Shown here: positions 11,375 to 14,098 of the stretch, piece by piece
Layout: every line of letters begins with the position of its first letter
Position numbering within the stretch: the stretch's first letter is position 1
From: QHCF01 sp003244275
Lineage (GTDB): Bacteria; Actinomycetota; Acidimicrobiia; Acidimicrobiales; QHCF01
DNA length: 14,098 nt
Assembly: GCA_036806345.1 (NCBI GenBank)
Contig: DAIROT010000054.1
Span: 1-14,098, forward strand
Direction: 5' to 3'
Notes under the pieces: model-generated
Databases searched by the model: none
Seen by the model: only the letters and a program-made list of their open reading frames with translations
What the model was told of the DNA's origin: nothing
Translations under genes and position numbers: made by a program

Positions 11375-11394
11375 CTTCGGGGCCGTCCCCGAGG
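11375..11394 (+). terminator. GC-rich hairpin after glgP (possible terminator)
   Basis: An 8-bp stem (11375-11382 with 11387-11394, one G-T pair) closes a CCGT loop, 63 bases after the glgP stop and 29 bases before the tRNA. No T-run follows, so it may be a weak intrinsic terminator of the T-poor kind, or only a stable hairpin. Confidence 0.35.
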
Positions 11395-11423
11395 CACTAG
11401 AAACGGGGCAGAATCACACGCTG

Positions 11424-11496
11424 GCCCCCGTAGCTCAGAGGATAGAGCGTCGGTTTCCTAAACCGCAGGTCGTGCGTTCGAGTCGCACCGGGGGCA
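11424..11496 (+). tRNA. tRNA-Arg (anticodon CCU)
   Basis: A full cloverleaf can be drawn. The acceptor GCCCCCG (11424-11430) pairs with CGGGGGC (11489-11495), with discriminator A 11496. The D arm is GCTC/GAGC. The anticodon loop 11455-11461 has CCT at 11457-11459, preceded by T33. The variable loop has five bases. The T arm GTGCG/CGCAC encloses TTCGAGT. The outermost anticodon-stem pair (27-43) is a T-C mismatch. CCA is not encoded in full: CCG follows the discriminator. It reads AGG, a rare codon in GC-rich genomes. No gene-dense DNA follows it, and tRNA 3' ends are usual integration sites. Confidence 0.95.
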
Positions 11497-11791
11497 CCGC
11501 GAAAGCGCGGGCGACCAGCTCAGGCTGTGGCCCGTCGATCGCTTCGCCAACTGAATAAGGGCGATAGGGGCTACTGGACAGCAGCGGCCGTTATGGCTAG
11601 CTCGGATTGGTGGTGCCGATTCCAGCCAGCCCCCCTGGTGCCAGGGTCCGCGTCAGAGGCTTTAGCTTCAAAAACCGTGCGCTCCGGTGTGGGAATTTGG
11701 TGACTGGAGACTGGAAGGGTGAGACGCCTCGGTAGGCGAACGGTGGCCACGAGCCGCACTTGGCTGCCCCTTCGCTGGGCCTGGTAGGCGG
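11497..11791. other. Gene-poor stretch after the tRNA
   Basis: I see no supportable gene on either strand. Short open frames are present but lack recognisable motifs. The only structure is a perfect 6-base inverted repeat, CCCTGG-TG-CCAGGG (11633-11646), and a small GACTGGA direct repeat near 11702-11715. No repeat of the tRNA 3' end that would mark an attachment site is present here. Likely decayed accessory DNA. Confidence 0.5.
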
Positions 11792-12010
11792 TTAGACGGG
11801 TTGAATCGTGACCTGTTGGTCAGCCACCCGGGCAACACTCCGCAGGTCCTCCACGTCGTCCGTATACGCGACGCTGCCAGCGGAGTGGCCGGCCACCGCC
11901 ACCACATGGGCGTCGACCACATCGGTGGTCCCCGAGCTAGCCAGCCACGAACCAATTCTGTGGGCATCGTGCTCGGAGAAGCCTTCCTCAATCCAGCACC
12001 CACTCAACAC
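11792..12010 (-). pseudogene. C-terminal half of a VapC-like PIN-domain toxin
   Basis: The 72-residue frame matches the second half of PIN-domain ribonucleases. LSGCWIEEGFSEHDAHRIG corresponds to the helical region ahead of the catalytic centre. SGTTDVVDAHVVAVA carries the conserved TDVVDA acidic motif, and AYTDDVEDLRSVA corresponds to the usual TSDPDDLR segment. The N-terminal half, with the first catalytic aspartate, is missing: upstream DNA in this frame does not resemble a PIN domain and instead belongs to the methyltransferase fossil. GTG 12010 could start a peptide, but without the first acidic residue it should not be an active nuclease. No VapB antitoxin is visible beside it. Identification rests on motif recognition by eye. 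Confidence 0.6.
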
Positions 12011-12179
12011 TCGTCCCCGAACAGCTGGCCCTGAGCATGGATTTGCCGGCCCCAGTCGGGGTCGAGGTGCGGTGGCAGACCTGGTCCAGGCTGGTCAGAC
12101 CGAGCAGGGAGTCGCTGGCCTTGACGGCGTGGTCCAGGACCTGCGACGACCAGGCGGAGGACTCTTGCGCGGGCGATAG
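12004..12179 (-). pseudogene. Fossil of an Eco57I/DISARM-type adenine-specific DNA methyltransferase
   Basis: Two adjacent frames together spell a segment typical of large Eco57I-class methyltransferases (type IIG, DISARM DrmMI, PglX-like), which carry FLDHALxxGDSLLGxTSxxQ followed by HLDPxxGRxLH. Frame one (about 12137-12075) reads LDHAVKASDSLLGLTSLDQ. Frame two (12069-12007) reads HLDPDWGRQIHAQGQLFG and then hits TGA. The break lies near 12070-12080, consistent with a small insertion or deletion. Only about 55 codons of a gene usually near 1,000 codons or more remain, so it cannot work. Reading one frame alone gives no match, which is why this looks empty. The identity is recalled from family consensus and was not searched. 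Confidence 0.5.
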
Positions 12180-12216
12180 GCAGGATGAGGCTTCCCCAGC
12201 TCCGCGTGTTGTGTTC

Positions 12217-12231
12217 TGGTATGCTTTTGGT
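12217..12231 (+). promoter_or_regulatory. Extended -10 promoter for a leaderless mazE
   Basis: TGG followed by TATGCT (12217-12225) is a good extended -10 (TGnTATnnT type). Six bases separate it from ATG 12232, so transcription would start at or next to the A of the start codon. No ribosome site precedes that ATG. No -35 element is evident, as is allowed for extended -10 promoters. Confidence 0.5.
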
Positions 12232-12480
12232 ATGGCACAACTGGTGACCCGGGTGAGTGAGCAGCTGCTGGCGGAGGTCGACGCCCTGGTGAACGCTGGA
12301 GCAGTGGCGTCACGCTCGGACGCGGTACGGACCGCGCTGAGCGCCCTCGTCGACCGCCGACGGCGCGACCGGATCGGCACGGCAATTGCCGAGGGTTACC
12401 GGCGCATGCCTCAGACTGACAGAGAGGTCGACTGGGCCGACGCGGCCACGGTCGGGATGATCGCCGAGGAGCCTTGGTGA
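12232..12480 (+). CDS. mazE: Ribbon-helix-helix antitoxin of a MazEF-type module
   Basis: An 82-residue protein. The N-terminal AQLVTRVSEQLLAEVDALV and SRSDAVRTALSALVDRRR (residues 2-45) form a classic ribbon-helix-helix DNA-binding fold. The basic middle is followed by an acidic, tryptophan-containing tail (EVDWADAATVGMIAEEPW), as in antitoxins that mask MazF-family toxins. It would neutralise the following toxin and repress its own promoter as a dimer. ATG 12232 is chosen because homology starts at MAQLVTRV; the open frame upstream lies in fossil DNA. Its TGA overlaps the toxin's GTG, giving tight coupling. It looks intact, unlike the DNA around it. The symbol is by module; RHH antitoxins of this kind are not all called MazE. 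Confidence 0.85.
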   Translation: MAQLVTRVSEQLLAEVDALVNAGAVASRSDAVRTALSALVDRRRRDRIGTAIAEGYRRMPQTDREVDWADAATVGMIAEEPW

Positions 12481-12791
12481 GCCTGCCGCGCCAGGGAGAG
12501 ATCTGGTGGGCGGAGGCCGAGGAGAAACGCCGCCCGGTACTCGTGGTGACGCGTGACCAGGCGATACCGGTGCTCACCTGGATCGTGGTGGCTCCCGTGA
12601 CGAGAACCGTACGGAGTATCCCGACCGAGGTGCCGCTCGGTCCTGAGCAGGGCATGCAGGGCGCCTCCGCCGCGAGCTTCGATAACCTCCAGCCGATCCG
12701 CCGGTCGTTCCTGACCAACAGGGTCGGTGAGCTGGGACCAGCCGGCGGGCGCCAGATGTGCCAGGCCCTGGCCGCCCTGGCTGACTGCTGA
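12477..12791 (+). CDS. mazF: MazF/PemK-family mRNA interferase toxin
   Basis: A 104-residue member of the MazF/PemK family, sequence-specific endoribonucleases that cut mRNA and stop growth when the antitoxin is lost. Visible signatures: RQGEIWWAE (5-13), RRPVLVVTRDQAIP (18-31), VVAPVTRTVRSIPTEVPLG (37-55) and SFDNLQPI (67-74). R19 and T42 are in the positions of the catalytic Arg and Thr of the family. GTG 12477 is preferred to TTG 12474: GAGGAG (12466-12471) sits 5 bases before the GTG, and GTGA overlaps the antitoxin stop. Length is normal and no damage is seen. Translation is coupled to the antitoxin, keeping toxin at or below its partner. Confidence 0.92.
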   Translation: MSLPRQGEIWWAEAEEKRRPVLVVTRDQAIPVLTWIVVAPVTRTVRSIPTEVPLGPEQGMQGASAASFDNLQPIRRSFLTNRVGELGPAGGRQMCQALAALADC

Positions 12792-12943
12792 CGGTCCCAA
12801 GAGCAGCCAAGGGCTGACGAGGTAGGCCAGACTCGGGAAACGGGTCAGGGATCACCCCTCGGTCGAATAGGTTGACCGATCCGCGACGGCACCGTTGGGC
12901 GCCTAGAGCCTCGGGATCGGAGCCGCTGCGGTGTATTCCCCAC

Positions 12944-13178
12944 CTCAGTGCGCTGCGAGTCGCAGGCGTAACGACCCCTCCGGCCGGGGCGCACTGGCGG
13001 ACCTCGTCCACGATCAACAGGCCCAAGCGACGGGGATACACAGCCGCGTCGGGGCGAGGCACTTCGCCGATCAGGCCCATGCCCCGGGCTCCACCTCCCA
13101 GATGACCGATAGCTCGGCGTCGGCTCCGGCGGCGTCGGCTTCCACCGCAATCAACGGTAGGTCGGGGCGGGAGGTCAA
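12944..13178 (-). pseudogene. Fossil of a SNF2-family (DISARM DrmD-like) helicase
   Basis: Three frames in succession spell pieces of one large helicase. Piece one, in the frame of the neighbouring methyltransferase gene, reads LPLIAVEADAAGADAELSV then IWEVEPGA (about 13160-13080), like the N-terminal region of DrmD-type helicases. After a junction near 13080, a second frame reads AVYPRRLGLLIVDEVRQCAP (about 13047-12980), matching the usual YPRRFDLLIVDEVHQCAP around the DEAH-like motif II. A third frame continues RRGRYACDSQRT (about 12982-12947), matching GRGRYAxDSQRT that follows it. Motif I (the GKT loop) is lost with roughly 200 codons, and no motifs downstream of DSQRT are recognisable; 12792-12943 holds no clear gene. 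Certainly non-functional as a helicase. Identification is by eye. Confidence 0.55.
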
Positions 13179-13193
13179 TCTGGGAGCCGCCGA

Positions 13194-13958
13194 CTACCGA
13201 TCCAGTCGCCCGCATATTCCGCGGGGATCGCCGTCCTCGTCCTCTAACACATCGACGTCGCGATAGCCAGACGCAGCTAGCATCGCCGTCACCCCGATGA
13301 CCTGTTCACCACCGACTTCGAGCAACAGCCATCCGCCACGCTTGGACCATCGAGGACCTGTGCGAACCACTGCAGATATCAATTCGACCCCACCCTCACC
13401 GCCGTCCAGCGCCCGCGGGGCCTCGAACCGCTGCACGTCCCGGGGCAAGAAGTGCAGGGCGTCGTTGGGGACATAGGGAAGCACTCCCGTAATGACATCG
13501 ACCTGTGACTCAAGTTCCGCAGGCAGGGGCTCGTCAAGGTGGCCCTCATAGACCACGAGCCCGTTCAGCCGGGCGCAGCTGGCGGCCACAGAGTCAATCT
13601 CGGTGGCCACGATCCGGGCATCGGGATGTGCAGACTGCATGACCATGGCGATGGCTCCGGCTCCCGTACAGAGATCCACACCAACGCCGGCGGGCGGTAA
13701 TAGTCGGGCCGCCATCAGAGCGAGTGGCTCGGACTGCCATCGGGGAACGTAGACGCCGGGCTCGACAATGACGTCCAAGCCGCAGAAGCTCACCCCACCA
13801 GTCACCCAGGCGAGGGGCTCGCCCGTAAGCCGACGGGCCAGCATCCGCTCGAGCTCGTCGTCATCATGCGCCCTTCGAATGAGCTCTACTGCTTCCTCGT
13901 CGGCCGCGACACACCCGGCGGCGCCGAGAGCCCGAGTGACCGCGACCGCGTCGAGCAT
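13194..13958 (-). CDS. PrmC/HemK-related class I SAM-dependent methyltransferase
   Basis: A 254-residue protein. The N-terminal helical region has RRLTGEPLAWVTGG (42-55), then FCGLDVIVEPGVYVPR (58-73) and the SAM-binding motif VDLCTGAGAIA (94-104) with the acidic IVATEID (116-122). This is the order seen in PrmC glutamine-N5 methyltransferases. The catalytic NPPY, however, reads VLPY (159-162, in GVLPYVP), so the asparagine that would bind a glutamine or adenine amide is absent. It therefore resembles the actinobacterial PrmC-like side group of unknown substrate and is probably not the release-factor methylase. ATG 13958 is preferred to GTG 13967: AGAGGTGG stands 5 bases before it. The TAG stop is followed almost at once by the helicase fossil in the same frame. 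The adjacent 13984-14098 shows no clear gene. Confidence 0.8.
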   Translation of the reverse strand: MLDAVAVTRALGAAGCVAADEEAVELIRRAHDDDELERMLARRLTGEPLAWVTGGVSFCGLDVIVEPGVYVPRWQSEPLALMAARLLPPAGVGVDLCTGAGAIAMVMQSAHPDARIVATEIDSVAASCARLNGLVVYEGHLDEPLPAELESQVDVITGVLPYVPNDALHFLPRDVQRFEAPRALDGGEGGVELISAVVRTGPRWSKRGGWLLLEVGGEQVIGVTAMLAASGYRDVDVLEDEDGDPRGICGRLDR

Positions 13959-14098
13959 GCAGGCCACCTCTATTACTGATCTATTCCTGGACCGAAGGTC
14001 TTGCGTCCGAGTAGAACCTGGGCCTGCGCACGCCAGTCATCCCTCTCCGAAACGATTGGGACGGGCCCCTCGGTTCATACTCCAGGTGCGTCCTCCCA

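Noticed and set aside
11571..11759. 62-codon minus strand frame after the tRNA
   Set aside because: No recognisable motif, no ribosome site and a mixed composition; judged non-coding.
12020..12060. PTGAGKS in a minus strand frame, resembling an ATP-binding P-loop
   Set aside because: It falls just past the frameshift, where the neighbouring frame matches the methyltransferase block HLDPDWGRQIH. The P-loop resemblance is accidental.
13981..14097. Minus strand frame open from the window edge, ending at TAG 13983-13981
   Set aside because: 38 Arg-rich codons without a motif. It might be the tail of an upstream gene, but it cannot be told from noise.

Overview
High-GC, densely packed DNA with GTG/TTG starts, 4-base stop/start overlaps and apparently leaderless genes. 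The gene content is the GlgE (trehalose to alpha-glucan) pathway plus a short-type glycogen phosphorylase. This points to a chromosome segment of an actinobacterium; I cannot fix the lineage further from sequence alone.

Layout. (1) Positions 1-1218: a short leader with a small inverted repeat, then a galactose-1-phosphate uridylyltransferase-like gene (galT) on +. (2) Positions 8664-1215 on the minus strand: a tight operon in transcription order glgE, treS, mak, glgB, with overlaps or gaps of 4 to 11 bases. The last gene, glgB, meets galT tail to tail and their stop codons overlap (CTAA). (3) Positions 8733-11312 on +: glgP, divergent from glgE across about 68 bases. (4) Positions 11424-11496: tRNA-Arg(CCU). 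(5) Positions 11497-13193: an eroded accessory stretch. It holds an intact MazE/MazF-type toxin-antitoxin pair on + (12232-12791), surrounded by minus-strand gene fossils: the C-terminal half of a VapC-like PIN toxin, a frameshifted piece of an Eco57I/DISARM-type adenine methyltransferase, and a deleted and frameshifted piece of a SNF2-family (DrmD-like) helicase. (6) Positions 13958-13194 on the minus strand: a PrmC/HemK-related methyltransferase with a degenerate NPPY motif. The last ~140 bases hold no gene I can support.

How the genes work together. TreS isomerises trehalose and maltose. Mak phosphorylates maltose to alpha-maltose-1-phosphate, and GlgE adds that maltosyl unit to alpha-1,4-glucan. 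GlgB branches the glucan and GlgP releases glucose-1-phosphate from it. This is a full trehalose-to-glycogen-and-back module. GlgC, GlgA/GlgM and a debranching enzyme are not in the window. GalT would exchange glucose-1-phosphate and galactose-1-phosphate on UDP.

The least expected signal is region 5. Reading the 'empty' DNA in all frames reveals two remnants that sit in the order and strand seen for drmD-drmMI in class 1 DISARM, interrupted by a younger MazEF module. I read it as the grave of an anti-phage locus. It is not a working new system.
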